Assembly (NCBI GenBank): GCA_964609385.1
Contig: CAZSSM010000023.1
Coordinates: 1 to 64,000 of the forward strand
Source of the DNA: CAZSSM01 sp964609385
Lineage (GTDB): Bacteria; Planctomycetota; Planctomycetia; Isosphaerales; Isosphaeraceae
Direction: 5' to 3'
DNA length: 64,000 nucleotides
The stretch's first letter is position 1; every line of letters starts with the position of its first letter. Below, in pieces: positions 35,472-45,496 of the stretch. A model generated the notes under the pieces. It was not told the origin of the DNA and did no database searches. It worked only from the letters and a program-made list of their open reading frames with translations. The position numbers and the translations under genes were made by a program.

Positions 35472-37388
35472 TCAGAATTCGGCCGGTCCGCTCGTACCTC
35501 CGACCATCATCTCGTCCTCCTGCTTCTCGGTGACGAGCACCTGAGGCTTGTAGCCGCCCCGGAGCTTGAAGTAGCCGATCAGTAGGAGGTAGCAGCCGAG
35601 CATGATCGCCGGCAGGATAGCAACGGTCAGCAGGGCGTTCTGCTTGACGGTCGCCTGGATGGTTGTGATGAGGCCCTGATTCTCATCGCTTAGGCTGGTC
35701 ACCGCGTCTTGGTCGAGCGAGTTGTATTCACCGAAGATGCCGGTCTTGGGCTCATCGACCACCTCTTCGTAAACCTCGGGCGCTTCTTGCTGGAGTTGCT
35801 CGTCGACGCGGACGTCCACGAGGTTGCCCAGGAGAGGGTTGCCCAAGACGCCGACGGCGAGCATGCCGACGCCACCGATGGTGTTGAGCGTCAAGGCGCC
35901 GCCCTTGGGGAACTGCTCGGCGACGACGCCCAGCATGGTCGGCCAGAAGAAGGTTTTGCCGAGTCCGTAGAGGGTCGCCGCGGCCAGGATCCAGATCGCC
36001 TGGGCCTGCGAGAGGAAGACCAGGCCGACCGAGGCCAAGGCCGCGCTGGTGGCCAGCAGGCCGAGCGGGCTGAGCCGGTGCACGATCGGACCGGCACAGA
36101 ACCGGAGCACCATCATGATCGCCGAGGTGTAGACCAGGATCCATCCGGCGTCGATGACCCAGCCCGTCTCCGTGGAGAGTTGTTGGAGCGCCGGCCCCAT
36201 CAATTCGGTGATCCAGCTATCGGTCCCCAGCTCGGTCGTGGCCAGCGGCACCATGATCATGAGTAGGAAGACGAACAGCGGCTGGCCGAAGGAAAGCGTG
36301 TAGAGGCCAAAGATCGTCGCGATCGCCAAGGCCACGCCGGCCTTGATGGCCACGTTCACCGGCACCGCAACTGGCCCGACCGCTAGCGTTTGCGTCATCC
36401 AATCCGGCTTGGAGGGCGTTCCCGGATCGGCGACCTGTGTGGCCTCGGTCTCTCCGGCCGCGGCTTCTTCGCCTTCCTGGCCCTCGGCCTCGACCGTTTC
36501 ACCTTCGGCGCCGACCTCGATCAGTTCGACTTGGGCGACATCATCGCGCTCTTGAGCGCTGATGATGAAGTTCTCGACGACGCGGCCGACCTCGAAGCAG
36601 ATCATCAGCGAGACAATCAAGGCGCCGAGGAAGCCGACCTCCTTGAGCATGTTTCGATAGGAGACGCCGGCGGCAACCCGCTCGTTGACCGGGAACTTGC
36701 TGAAGATCATCATTAGGCCGTAGGCGGCCACCGGTAGGAAGATCAGGGCCACCTGCCCTTGCCAACCCATGCGCTCAGACAACTCGGCCGGGATGATCGG
36801 CTGGCCGTTGAAGGCGATTTTGCCACCGACAGCCAGGGCGAGGATCCCGCCCAGGACCAGGCCACCGGGCCAGCCTGCGTGCAGGATGTTCAGCCACTTG
36901 GTCTTATTGTGTTTGAACAGCGTGGCCACGACCGGGTTGATCACCGCCTCGACGGTCCCGTTGCCCAGGGCCACGATGAAGGTGCTGCCGTAGAGCAGCC
37001 AGTAGGCCGCTTCCCGGTACTCGTCCTGATTGCTGCCGGCGATCATTTCGGCCAGTTGGGGGGTGAAGATCGTCGAGATGGCCGAGACGATGTGACAGAC
37101 GAAGGCGAAGATCATCGCCTTGCCATAGCCGATCGAGTCGATGATCAGGCTGAACAGGACGATGCTGATGGCGAACGGCCAGAGGCCAACGCCAAGGATT
37201 TCCCCCTTCTGGGACTCGCTGAGGCCAAACTCGGTGCCCCATTCGCCGATGATCTGGGTCCGGATGATGAAGCCGAAGGCGGTGGCGATCAGGGCAACGA
37301 AGCAGCCCCAGAACAAGAACAATTCTCCGGCGGTCGCTTTGGGCGCGGTCTTCTCCGCCCCCGGATCCCCCGTGGATGCTGTGTCCAT
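35472..37388 (-). CDS. MFS transporter
   Basis: A 638-residue inner-membrane protein with about 12 hydrophobic helices in two halves. A charged, Glu-rich cytoplasmic segment separates them (around residues 285-325). The N-terminal half has GEILGVGLWPFAIS and a conserved NGTVEAVINP helix; the C-terminal half has FFWPTMLGVVAEQFPKGGA. This form, with NGTVEA and FWPTM segments, is common in planctomycetes and annotated simply as MFS. ATG 37388 has AGGAGA 12 bases upstream; the frame is open to 37868 but the extra part is not membrane-like. Substrate unknown, with sugar a guess from the neighbouring DUF1080/Gfo-Idh gene. Confidence 0.87.
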   Translation of the reverse strand: MDTASTGDPGAEKTAPKATAGELFLFWGCFVALIATAFGFIIRTQIIGEWGTEFGLSESQKGEILGVGLWPFAISIVLFSLIIDSIGYGKAMIFAFVCHIVSAISTIFTPQLAEMIAGSNQDEYREAAYWLLYGSTFIVALGNGTVEAVINPVVATLFKHNKTKWLNILHAGWPGGLVLGGILALAVGGKIAFNGQPIIPAELSERMGWQGQVALIFLPVAAYGLMMIFSKFPVNERVAAGVSYRNMLKEVGFLGALIVSLMICFEVGRVVENFIISAQERDDVAQVELIEVGAEGETVEAEGQEGEEAAAGETEATQVADPGTPSKPDWMTQTLAVGPVAVPVNVAIKAGVALAIATIFGLYTLSFGQPLFVFLLMIMVPLATTELGTDSWITELMGPALQQLSTETGWVIDAGWILVYTSAIMMVLRFCAGPIVHRLSPLGLLATSAALASVGLVFLSQAQAIWILAAATLYGLGKTFFWPTMLGVVAEQFPKGGALTLNTIGGVGMLAVGVLGNPLLGNLVDVRVDEQLQQEAPEVYEEVVDEPKTGIFGEYNSLDQDAVTSLSDENQGLITTIQATVKQNALLTVAILPAIMLGCYLLLIGYFKLRGGYKPQVLVTEKQEDEMMVGGTSGPAEF

Positions 37389-37663
37389 CGGTCCCGAATC
37401 TCCTTGGTTGTGGCATGTTGGCGGCGGCGGACCGCATCGGAGGATGCGGCCCTCGGAGAGGGTTTGGCCGTCGCGTCGGCGTCGCGGGTTCGTCGGATGA
37501 GGCACGTTTGGCGAGGCGTCCACGACGAAGAAGATGTCGTGAAACCCTATGGTGATCCCGAGCCGACCGCCGTGCAATTCAAAACTCTCCGGGACCGAAC
37601 GTCTTGCGAACGACCACGACGGTCGCGTCGACCTGGAGCGACGCGAGCCGGTCGTTTCGCCAC

Positions 37664-39274
37664 TCAATCGGTCGCGGACAGTTCGCGGAGATAAATGTTG
37701 CGGAACTGGAGCGTGTTGCCGTGGTTCTGCAGTTCGATCGAACCGGTCGGGTAGATGGGCGCGTTGCGATCCCAGTAGTTCTCCATGACCACGTCGTCGG
37801 TCACCAAGATTCCGTTGAGTTTGACGGTTACCCGTTCGCCGACCATCCGAACGAACAGGGTGTTCCACTGGCCGGCGGGTCGGTCGGCCTTGACCAGCGG
37901 GAACCTCGGGTGGATCTGGTTGTTCCAGAGCGAGCCGGAGCCCTTGTCGGCGCCGGAGCGGAAGTAGGGCTCATGCTCGGAATCCCAGATCTGGACCTGC
38001 GGCGAGCCCCGCAGATAGATCCCGCTATCACCGGCCTCGGGGATCTTCCAGTCGACGTAGAGTTCGAAGTCCCCGAAGTCCTCAACGGTGCAGAGGCTGT
38101 CCCCCTCGCCGTCGAAGAGCAACACACCGTCCTCGACCGACCAGTGCTGTCGCATCCTGGCATCGGCTTCGACCTGTGCCTCAGCGAGTTGCTCGGCCGA
38201 CATGGCTGCTCGGCTCTTGGGGTTGCCCACCAGGCCCTTCCAACCCCTCAGGTCGCGACCGTTGAACAGGGGTCGGAAGCCTGACGCGCGGTAGAGCACA
38301 TCCGGAACCGAGACTTCCTCTCCGCCACGACGCGCGCTTTCATCGGCGGCCTCCATGAACGCGTAGATCTCCAAGGTCTCGCGCGGGGTAACGGGCGGGA
38401 CCCCGGTCTTGAAGAACCCGACGATTGCCGAGACCAGCGGGTCGTAGCCATCGAACGAGCCGACGAGCTGTTCTCCCGACTCGCCCACGACCGTGCCGCC
38501 GTATCCCTCCCCTTCCCGATAGATCCCGATTCGGTCGCCGTCCCAGCGCCCTTCAACGACGATCTTGCCGTCCACTTCGGTACGTCGGACGCTCTGGCAA
38601 CCGGTGCCCAAGACCGCGAAGAGCGACTCGACACCATGGATGCCATACCAGAAGAGGGTCGGGTGGGTCGGCTCGATCGTGGCCGGGCTGTAGGTCTCGC
38701 AGCGCGAAATCGATCCGTAATCTCCGGCACGGGCCGCTTGCGTTGATGCTCCATAACGGAGGGCCGATGAGGAGAAGATTGGGATGCCGGCCTGCTCGGC
38801 TTCGTGGAAGATCGCCACAGCGTCCTCCAGCGACCCGGCGATCGGCTTATCGATGAAGACCGGGATCGATCGGTCCGCTTCGAGAATCACTCGAAGCTGC
38901 TCCAGGTGTGGTCGGCCGTCGTTGGTCTCCAGCAGGACCGCGTCGACCTGAGCGATCAGCGCCTCGATCGAATCGACGATCTCGACGCCAAGGGTCTGGA
39001 TCGTCTCACGATATTCTGGGACGCGTTCGAGGCTGCTGGCGATGTCGGGGCTGCCTTTAGGATATGCGGCCACAACCTGGCAACCGGCCAACTCGGGCGC
39101 AGGGTCTTCAGCGTTGAGCAACTTGGTGAAGGCGATCGCGTGCGAGGTATCCAGGCCGATGATCCCGACGCGGATCGGCCCTTCTGCGGGTTCAGCCTGA
39201 GCTGATGAGCAGACCCAGCCGGTTTGGCCGACCAGCAATAAACATACGAAGGAGAAGCCGGCGAGGCGGATCAT
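37664..39274 (-). CDS. Secreted Gfo/Idh/MocA oxidoreductase fused to DUF1080
   Basis: A 536-residue protein with a Sec signal peptide (LAGFSFVCLLLVGQTGWVCSSAQA). Residues about 35-340 form a Gfo/Idh/MocA-like Rossmann domain (RVGIIGLDTSHAIAFTKLL, then FIDKPIAGSLEDAV, with the conserved DKP). Residues about 350-536 are a DUF1080 / 3-keto-disaccharide hydrolase beta-sandwich (FNGRDLRGWKGL, DSGIYLRGSPQVQIWD, GSIELQNHG and FRNIYLREL). The usual glycine-rich GxGxxG NAD motif is altered to GIIGLDTS. ATG 39274 has GGAG upstream. Fusion of the two activities suggests processing of 3-keto-glycosides. Confidence 0.88.
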   Translation of the reverse strand: MIRLAGFSFVCLLLVGQTGWVCSSAQAEPAEGPIRVGIIGLDTSHAIAFTKLLNAEDPAPELAGCQVVAAYPKGSPDIASSLERVPEYRETIQTLGVEIVDSIEALIAQVDAVLLETNDGRPHLEQLRVILEADRSIPVFIDKPIAGSLEDAVAIFHEAEQAGIPIFSSSALRYGASTQAARAGDYGSISRCETYSPATIEPTHPTLFWYGIHGVESLFAVLGTGCQSVRRTEVDGKIVVEGRWDGDRIGIYREGEGYGGTVVGESGEQLVGSFDGYDPLVSAIVGFFKTGVPPVTPRETLEIYAFMEAADESARRGGEEVSVPDVLYRASGFRPLFNGRDLRGWKGLVGNPKSRAAMSAEQLAEAQVEADARMRQHWSVEDGVLLFDGEGDSLCTVEDFGDFELYVDWKIPEAGDSGIYLRGSPQVQIWDSEHEPYFRSGADKGSGSLWNNQIHPRFPLVKADRPAGQWNTLFVRMVGERVTVKLNGILVTDDVVMENYWDRNAPIYPTGSIELQNHGNTLQFRNIYLRELSATD

Positions 39275-40024
39275 CGAAGGACTCCGAAAGGGGGGCGAAA
39301 TGGACCGTCGGGAGAGACCGGGCGAAGGACACCGCCCGAAACCGAAAAAGCAAACGCCCACGGTGCCTCGCTCGACTGGGCCCGTCAAGCGTCTCGATGG
39401 GTTCGTTCGAGTGTTTTGTACTTGTGTGTATTGATTGATTCGCTTGGGTTCGGGTTGCCTGGCAACTCGGTGGCGGGACGGACGATATTCGTCCTGACCA
39501 TTTCAGACCGCGTTTGGACCTCATGAGGAGGATCAGGATCCGGCCTGGAGACCCTCCAGTCTGGGTTTGTCCTAAAGCCAACCTGAAACGTAGCGTGATT
39601 CGTTCCCGATGGGACGAAACGTAAGGAAATGCTGACCGGGCGGTTATCCTCTCGCTTTCGGCAATTGAAGCATTTCGATCTCATTTTTGTGCAATCACAC
39701 TCCCCGAGCGGTTCCAGAACGCCGGGACATCCCACTCTGTCGTCGGGACGCACCAATGCCTTCGACCTCGATCAGCACGATCGAGATGCATATGGGTTTT
39801 CTCTCCACGCCGGTGACTCGGAGGTTTGACGGGGTCCCGGGGGCTTCATAGAATCCTCAGGTCGTTGTCCGCCAGCGGTTATCATGAGGTTCGTCGAGCG
39901 CGTCGCTATCACTAAAATGGTGTTGCGTCCTGTTGCGGCGAACTGCCCCGCCCACGCATCGGCCCTTGCGCCGACCCGGTCGCAGCCGGTTTTCCAGAGG
40001 GCGACTGGAGGGAGTCTGGCCACT
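39275..40024. other. Intergenic region between divergent genes
   Basis: About 750 bases with no gene supported. The 39400-39700 part is lower in GC and probably holds both promoters. The frame of the downstream NfeD gene is open to 39884 but the extra residues are not conserved-looking. Confidence 0.5.
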
Positions 40025-42244
40025 ATGGATCGTTGCCGAGACATGTTCCGACCGTTTCAATCGCGAGGCGGAGTCCGATCTGAGATGGGCCCCATGGGGC
40101 TTGTCTTGCTCGGGGTCATCCTGTTCGTCGGCGGACACGCGACGGCGCAGGACCCAGAGGCGGTGGGTACGAACAACGCCGGTCAATTCTTCACGATCTC
40201 CGGACGAATCGAGTCGGAGACGATCGACAATCTGCAGACCAAGATCACCCCGTACCTCCAGGAGATGAGCGCCTCGGGTGTCCGACCGGTCCTGGTCTTC
40301 GTCATCGAGAGCCGGGACAGCCGGTTTGGGGCGGCCAGCGACCTGGCCACATTCATCTCGCGCGAGTTGCTCGCGGCGCGGACCGTCGCATTTGTGCCCG
40401 GTCCCCTTCAAGGCTTTGACGTCCTGCCAGCCTTGGCCTGCGACGAGTTGCTCATGGCTCCTCAAGCCAACATCGGGCCGATCGCCGAGCAAGGGCGTCA
40501 GGACTACGACGCCACCTCGGCCCAGCGCGAGTTCGTTCGCGTGATCGCGCGGACCAAGGGACGCGATGCCGAACTGCTCCTCGGGATGCTGGAGCCGGCC
40601 CGCGACCTCCGACGGATCAGCACGGTCCAGACCGAGAACGCCTACGCCTTTGCCGATGCGATGCCGCCCCAGGTCCTCACCAACGCCCCGGCTTGGGAAG
40701 GGAGCGTCCGCGGTCGGCTGACCGCCGAGCAAGCGCGGGGCATCTTGGCCAAGCGGCTCGTCGACTCGCGACAAGAGGTTGCTCTTCTCTACAACCTGCC
40801 CACCCAGGCGATCAACGAATCGATCTTGGTCGAGGATCTCAAGCCCGTCCGGATCGCGATCCACGACGTGATCGACCGCTCCACCCAGCTTTACCTCGAG
40901 CGCGAGATCCAGAAGGCCCGCAGCGATGGGATCAACCTGATCCTGCTCGATCTGAACAGTCCCGGCGGCGAGATCAATGCGGCCCAGAACGCGGCCGAGC
41001 GGATCGCCGAACTGGACGGTGAGTCGATCCGGACAGTGGCCTACATCAACTATCGCGCTCTAGGCGTATCCGCCCTGCTCGCCCTGGCTTGCGACGAGAT
41101 CGTCCTGGCCCGTGACGGCGAGGTCGGACTGGTCGACAGCGTCTTCAACCGAGGTCAGTCCGAGCCGCTGGGCGAAGACTTCGTCGCCTCGATCGCCGAG
41201 AAGGCGGCCCAACTGGCCGAACAGAACGGCCATCCCCCCGCCGTCGCGCGGGCCATGGTCGACCCCGCCACCGAGCTTTACCGCGCGAAGGACACCCAGT
41301 CTGGCGCCGTCAAGATGATCCTCAAGAGCGAGGCCGAGGCCCCGGCCAACCAAGGCCGCTACGAACTCCCTGCGCGGCCCATCAAAGAGGCCGGTCGCCG
41401 GCTCCGCGTCACGGCGGAGGACGCCGAGAGCCTCGGGTTGGCCCGCTCCGTCGTCGACGACGAGGACGCCCTCAAGTCGCTCTACGGCCTGGAGGGACAG
41501 GAGATCCCGGTCAATGCCCCGACCTGGATCGACTCGGTCGTCACGACTTTGAATACTCCCTGGGTCAGTTGGTTGCTCCTGTTCTTCGGGATCTTCCTGC
41601 TGATCCTCGAGTTCAAACTGCCCGGCATCGGCCTACCGGCGATCGGATCGGCGCTCTGCTTCCTGCTCTTCTTCTGGAGCCGCTACCTCAGCGGGACCGC
41701 CGACCAACTCGAGATCCTTCTGTTCATCCTTGGCCTGATCTGTGTGGCCGTCGAGATCTTCATCCTGCCCGGCTTCGGGGTCTTCGGCGCCAGCGGCGTC
41801 CTCCTGGTCCTGCTCAGCGTCGTCATGGCCAGCCACACCTTCATCTGGCCCTCGACCACCGCCGAATACAACCAGATGGGACGCACCCTGCTGCAACTCT
41901 TCGGAACCTTGGTGCTGGTGGCCGTGGCCGTCTACGTCCTGAGCCGCTACCTTCCCTCGATCCCGCTATTCAATCGCTTGATCCTGATGCCCGAGGTCAG
42001 CACCCCGGAGCTGGAGGGCAAGCCGAGCGAGGGGGGACCGATTCCCTTGGCCTTCCTGTTGGGGGAGACTGGCAAGACCACGACTGTCTGCAAGCCCATC
42101 GGTAAGGCCCGCTTCGGCGAACATCTCGTCGAGGTCCGGACCGAGCGGAACTACCTGGATTCGGGCCAGCTCGTTGAGGTTGTCGAGGTTCAAGGATCAC
42201 GCGCAATCGTCCGACCCGTCGAGATCGACTTGAGCGACGCCTGA
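40025..42244 (+). CDS. NfeD family membrane protein with tandem ClpP-class domains
   Basis: A 739-residue protein. A signal peptide (MGLVLLGVILFVGGHATAQ) is followed by two ClpP/crotonase-like domains, residues about 55-250 and 275-475. The second has LLDLNSPGGE and ALACDEIVLA, the first a degenerate counterpart (ALACDELLMAP). Four or five membrane helices (about 511-660) and a C-terminal NfeD OB-fold domain (about 678-735) complete it. The usual small-residue serine site of the protease is altered (YRALGVSALLAL). ATG 40025 has GGAGGGAG 10 bases upstream. It heads an operon with a short NfeD and a flotillin, so it is expected to act in membrane microdomains. Confidence 0.9.
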   Translation: MDRCRDMFRPFQSRGGVRSEMGPMGLVLLGVILFVGGHATAQDPEAVGTNNAGQFFTISGRIESETIDNLQTKITPYLQEMSASGVRPVLVFVIESRDSRFGAASDLATFISRELLAARTVAFVPGPLQGFDVLPALACDELLMAPQANIGPIAEQGRQDYDATSAQREFVRVIARTKGRDAELLLGMLEPARDLRRISTVQTENAYAFADAMPPQVLTNAPAWEGSVRGRLTAEQARGILAKRLVDSRQEVALLYNLPTQAINESILVEDLKPVRIAIHDVIDRSTQLYLEREIQKARSDGINLILLDLNSPGGEINAAQNAAERIAELDGESIRTVAYINYRALGVSALLALACDEIVLARDGEVGLVDSVFNRGQSEPLGEDFVASIAEKAAQLAEQNGHPPAVARAMVDPATELYRAKDTQSGAVKMILKSEAEAPANQGRYELPARPIKEAGRRLRVTAEDAESLGLARSVVDDEDALKSLYGLEGQEIPVNAPTWIDSVVTTLNTPWVSWLLLFFGIFLLILEFKLPGIGLPAIGSALCFLLFFWSRYLSGTADQLEILLFILGLICVAVEIFILPGFGVFGASGVLLVLLSVVMASHTFIWPSTTAEYNQMGRTLLQLFGTLVLVAVAVYVLSRYLPSIPLFNRLILMPEVSTPELEGKPSEGGPIPLAFLLGETGKTTTVCKPIGKARFGEHLVEVRTERNYLDSGQLVEVVEVQGSRAIVRPVEIDLSDA

Positions 42245-42358
42245 CGAGCCTTCGGTTCCCCGCTCCAATGAAACCCCGCCTCGGTGAAGCGGCCGTCCCC
42301 GTCACGGTCGGGGATGGTCGGTCCCCGACAGCACGATGACCTACCGGAGTCGCCCGCG

Positions 42359-43036
42359 ATGAACGATTATCTGTGGCCAATCACCTGTATGGCCATTGGG
42401 CTCGGCCTCCTGGTCTTGGACGTCTTCGTCATCTCGTTCGGCGTCTTGATCGCGCTCGGGATCGGGTTTGTTCTGGTCGGGTTGTTCCTTGCCTATCAGG
42501 TTTCTTTGACGTTCCTGCTCATTTCTGTGGTCGTTTTGGGCGTGCTGATCCCCTCCTGCATGGCCTTCGCCTTGAAGTTCTGGGACCGCTCGCCGTTCGC
42601 CAAGATCTTCCAGCTCAGCCCGCCGACTCCTGAAGAGATCGTCGCGCCGCCGGAGAACCGCGATCGCCTGGCCATCCTGGTCGGGCAAATCGGTCGCGCT
42701 GTGACCACACTGAGGCCCTCAGGCTCGATCGATTGCCAAGGTCGGACCCTAGATGCCCTCGCCGAGAGCGGCATGATCGCCAAGAACGACCCGGTCGAAA
42801 TCCTCCGGATCCAAGGCTCCCAACTCGTTGTCCGCCGAGCCGAAGCCTCGGTGCCCGTCCCTGCGGCCCGTCCGCAAGCCACCGTTCCACCTGAACCGAC
42901 ACCCGATCGAAGCGACCAAGCGGACCAAACCGATCAAGCGGACCCAGTGAGCACGCCCACGCCGGCGACCGAGTCGTCCGAGAAGCCGCGCCCCTTGACC
43001 AGCGGTTCGCTGCTGGACCAACCCGATATCATTTGA
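42359..43036 (+). CDS. Short NfeD-like membrane protein
   Basis: A 225-residue protein. Two or three membrane helices fill residues 5-75, then an OB-fold NfeD domain (LVGQIGRAVTTLRPSGSIDC, GMIAKNDPVEILRIQGSQLVVR) lies at about 105-165. The last 60 residues are a disordered Pro/Asp/Gln tail with repeated DQAD units. It is located between long NfeD and flotillin, the usual arrangement of the floA operon, and probably assists flotillin assembly. Confidence 0.85.
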   Translation: MNDYLWPITCMAIGLGLLVLDVFVISFGVLIALGIGFVLVGLFLAYQVSLTFLLISVVVLGVLIPSCMAFALKFWDRSPFAKIFQLSPPTPEEIVAPPENRDRLAILVGQIGRAVTTLRPSGSIDCQGRTLDALAESGMIAKNDPVEILRIQGSQLVVRRAEASVPVPAARPQATVPPEPTPDRSDQADQTDQADPVSTPTPATESSEKPRPLTSGSLLDQPDII

Positions 43037-43294
43037 ACGGCTATGCGATCCACCGCCACGAGCGGGCATCTCGACTCATGAGGATCGCGGCCGATCGACG
43101 ACCTTGCGGTCAGCTCCGATGGCCGAACTGTCTCGCAACCGATCGCCGACCCCCGTACACTAAAAGAACCAACCCCCCAGTCATTCATGGTTCCGGCCGG
43201 GTTCGGGCGTGAGATCGGATCGGGGTCATGGTTCCCGAGATCTTACGCGGGTCCGCCCCAACCGACCCGATGCCGACGAGAGAGGATTGCCCCC

Positions 43295-44377
43295 ATGTTG
43301 CCTATGCCCGCATTGATCGCGCAGCAGAACGGAGGCGTGATGCTGATCGTCATCCTCTGTGCCATTTTCCTGCTGCTGTTCTTCCTGCTGTTTCTGATTT
43401 TCGTCGCTAAGTATCTGCCGCTCTTTCTCCAAGCCAAGATGACGCACGCCGACATTGGGTTGATGGACCTGATCGGCATGTCGTTCCGCAAGGTCAACCC
43501 GATTATCGTGGTGCGCTCCAAGATCATGGCGATCCAGGCCGGCTTGACCGACCGCGACGGGATCACGACCAAGGCCCTCGAGGCCCACTTCCTGGCCGGC
43601 GGCAACGTGCCCAATGTGGTCCGGGCTCTGATCGCCGCTAACCGAGCCGACATCCCATTAACCTGGAAGCGCGCTGCGGCGATCGACCTGGCCGGCCGGA
43701 ACGTGCTCGATGCGGTTCAGACCAGCGTCAACCCGAAGGTGATCGACTGCCCGGACCCCGCCAAGGGCCGTACGACCGTCGACGCCGTGGCCAAGGACGG
43801 GATTCAACTCAAGGCCAAGGCACGGGTGACGGTCCGAACCAACATCGACCGGCTCGTCGGTGGTGCGACCGAGGAGACGATCATCGCCCGGGTCGGTGAG
43901 GGGATCGTCACCACCATCGGTTCGGCCGACACACACAAGCTGGTCCTCGAGAACCCCGACATGATCTCCAAGCTCGTGTTGGAGAAGGGCCTCGACGCCG
44001 GCACCGCCTTCGAGATCCTCTCCATCGATATCGCCGACATCGATGTGGGCGACAACATCGGGGCCAACCTCCAAGCCGCCCAGGCCGAGGCCGATACTCG
44101 AGTCGCCCGCGCCAAGGCCGAGGAGCGCCGCGCCTTCGCCGTCGCCGCCGAGCAGGAGATGCAGGCCAAGGTCCAGGAGAACCGCGCCCAAGTGCTCGAG
44201 GCCGAGGCCCAGGTCCCCCAAGCCATCGCCGAGGCCTTCCGCGTGGGCAACCTCGGGATCTCCGACTACTACAACCTGCGGAACATCCAGGCCGATACCG
44301 AGATGCGCGCCTCGATCGCTGGGACCGGCTCGGGCAACGCCCAACAGCACCGCAGCAACGCCACAGACAACTCCTGA
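43295..44377 (+). CDS. floA: Flotillin-like protein FloA
   Basis: A 360-residue membrane scaffold of the YqfA/FloA type. One N-terminal membrane hairpin (MLIVILCAIFLLLFFLLFLIF) precedes the SPFH domain (GGNVPNVVRALIAANRA, AKARVTVRTNIDRLVGGATEETIIARVGEG), then a coiled-coil rich in Ala, Glu and Arg (residues about 260-320). It ends with a short disordered tail. It organises membrane microdomains and partners NfeD proteins, which are encoded directly upstream. ATG 43295 gives a start like that of other FloA proteins; GAGAGAGG lies upstream. Confidence 0.95.
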   Translation: MLPMPALIAQQNGGVMLIVILCAIFLLLFFLLFLIFVAKYLPLFLQAKMTHADIGLMDLIGMSFRKVNPIIVVRSKIMAIQAGLTDRDGITTKALEAHFLAGGNVPNVVRALIAANRADIPLTWKRAAAIDLAGRNVLDAVQTSVNPKVIDCPDPAKGRTTVDAVAKDGIQLKAKARVTVRTNIDRLVGGATEETIIARVGEGIVTTIGSADTHKLVLENPDMISKLVLEKGLDAGTAFEILSIDIADIDVGDNIGANLQAAQAEADTRVARAKAEERRAFAVAAEQEMQAKVQENRAQVLEAEAQVPQAIAEAFRVGNLGISDYYNLRNIQADTEMRASIAGTGSGNAQQHRSNATDNS

Positions 44378-44504
44378 GTTCCCGCGATGTCCCCATGACC
44401 GGGTCGGTCCGCGCCGTTGAGGATCCCTCAACTGATCGGGCAGCCGACCCTGGTCCGACCATGGACACCCCGGACCTGAGCCTTCTAACGGGTGGGTGGG
44501 ATCG

Positions 44505-45215
44505 ATGCCTCGACTGGACCAACTGGTCAACCTGATCGTACCGCTGTTCGCCTTGGCCTTCCTCGCCTTGGGCTATCTCTTTCAGCGCGATCAGCCTCAA
44601 GGACGCGGCCAGCCTCGACGAATGCCGCCCGGCGGAGCGCGGCCTCAACCGCCTGGGCCGGGTCGGGCGATGCGCCCCCAACCGCGCGGACTCGGCGATC
44701 CGATCGATGCCGAACCGGCCGCTCGATGGCGGGGGTCGGCGGCGATGGCCCGCAACGCCCCATCGCCCTATGACGAGATCGAGCTGGAAGATGATGAGCC
44801 GCAGGTCGCCTCGCGACCGCAACTGGGCGCACCGATCGCCTCAGACCTCGCCTCGCCTCGGCCTCGGCCCGAGCCCCCCGCATTGAAGCGACGCTCCAAC
44901 CAAGGTCGCTCCGATGCCATGCTCCGGCCACCAGGGCGTGGACGTAGCGAGTCGACCGGGCTCGCGGACACATCCGGCACCCTCCTCGGTGGCAACTTGG
45001 CACGAATTGGACAGAGTTCCAACACGCTGCCTCGTTCCAGCCTGGTCCATGAATCGTCGGCTCTTGGACCCGATGCGTCGAGCCGGGCCAATCAGATTCG
45101 CGACCGTTTCCGCTCCTCGCCTCCTGAGACGCTCCGCGAACTGTTCGTTCTTCAAGAGATCTTCGGCTCCCCACGCGCCCTCGGCGGCTCGCGCCCTCGA
45201 CGACCCGGCTCGTGA
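44505..45215 (+). CDS. Single-pass anchored, low-complexity protein
   Basis: A 236-residue protein. Residues 5-25 are a membrane helix (LVNLIVPLFALAFLALGYLF). The rest is Arg/Pro/Gly-rich and disordered until a final helical segment, ETLRELFVLQEIFGSPRAL, that looks conserved. It is the last gene of the NfeD/FloA operon, 127 bases after floA. I recognise no family; it may be an accessory of the flotillin complex. Confidence 0.7.
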   Translation: MPRLDQLVNLIVPLFALAFLALGYLFQRDQPQGRGQPRRMPPGGARPQPPGPGRAMRPQPRGLGDPIDAEPAARWRGSAAMARNAPSPYDEIELEDDEPQVASRPQLGAPIASDLASPRPRPEPPALKRRSNQGRSDAMLRPPGRGRSESTGLADTSGTLLGGNLARIGQSSNTLPRSSLVHESSALGPDASSRANQIRDRFRSSPPETLRELFVLQEIFGSPRALGGSRPRRPGS

Positions 45216-45496
45216 GCTGACCAACACCGCCCCCCAGAACGAGATCAGGACCCACTGCCCGTCGCTTCGGAGAACCGTGGTGCCAGGAACGATCTATCTC
45301 TTGACAAGTTGAGGTCCCCAAGATTTTGGATAGTTGGCAAGATCCGCCAGCATCCGGGGACCGGTCCACGGACTCGACCCGCGACACTCGCCATCACCTC
45401 CGCACTCCCGACGTGCCCTCACCCCTCGACCGATTGCGCGGAAGGCCGACCCGGAGCCCGTTTCCTTCCCCACGATCCGTTGAGGAGTCACGTCGG

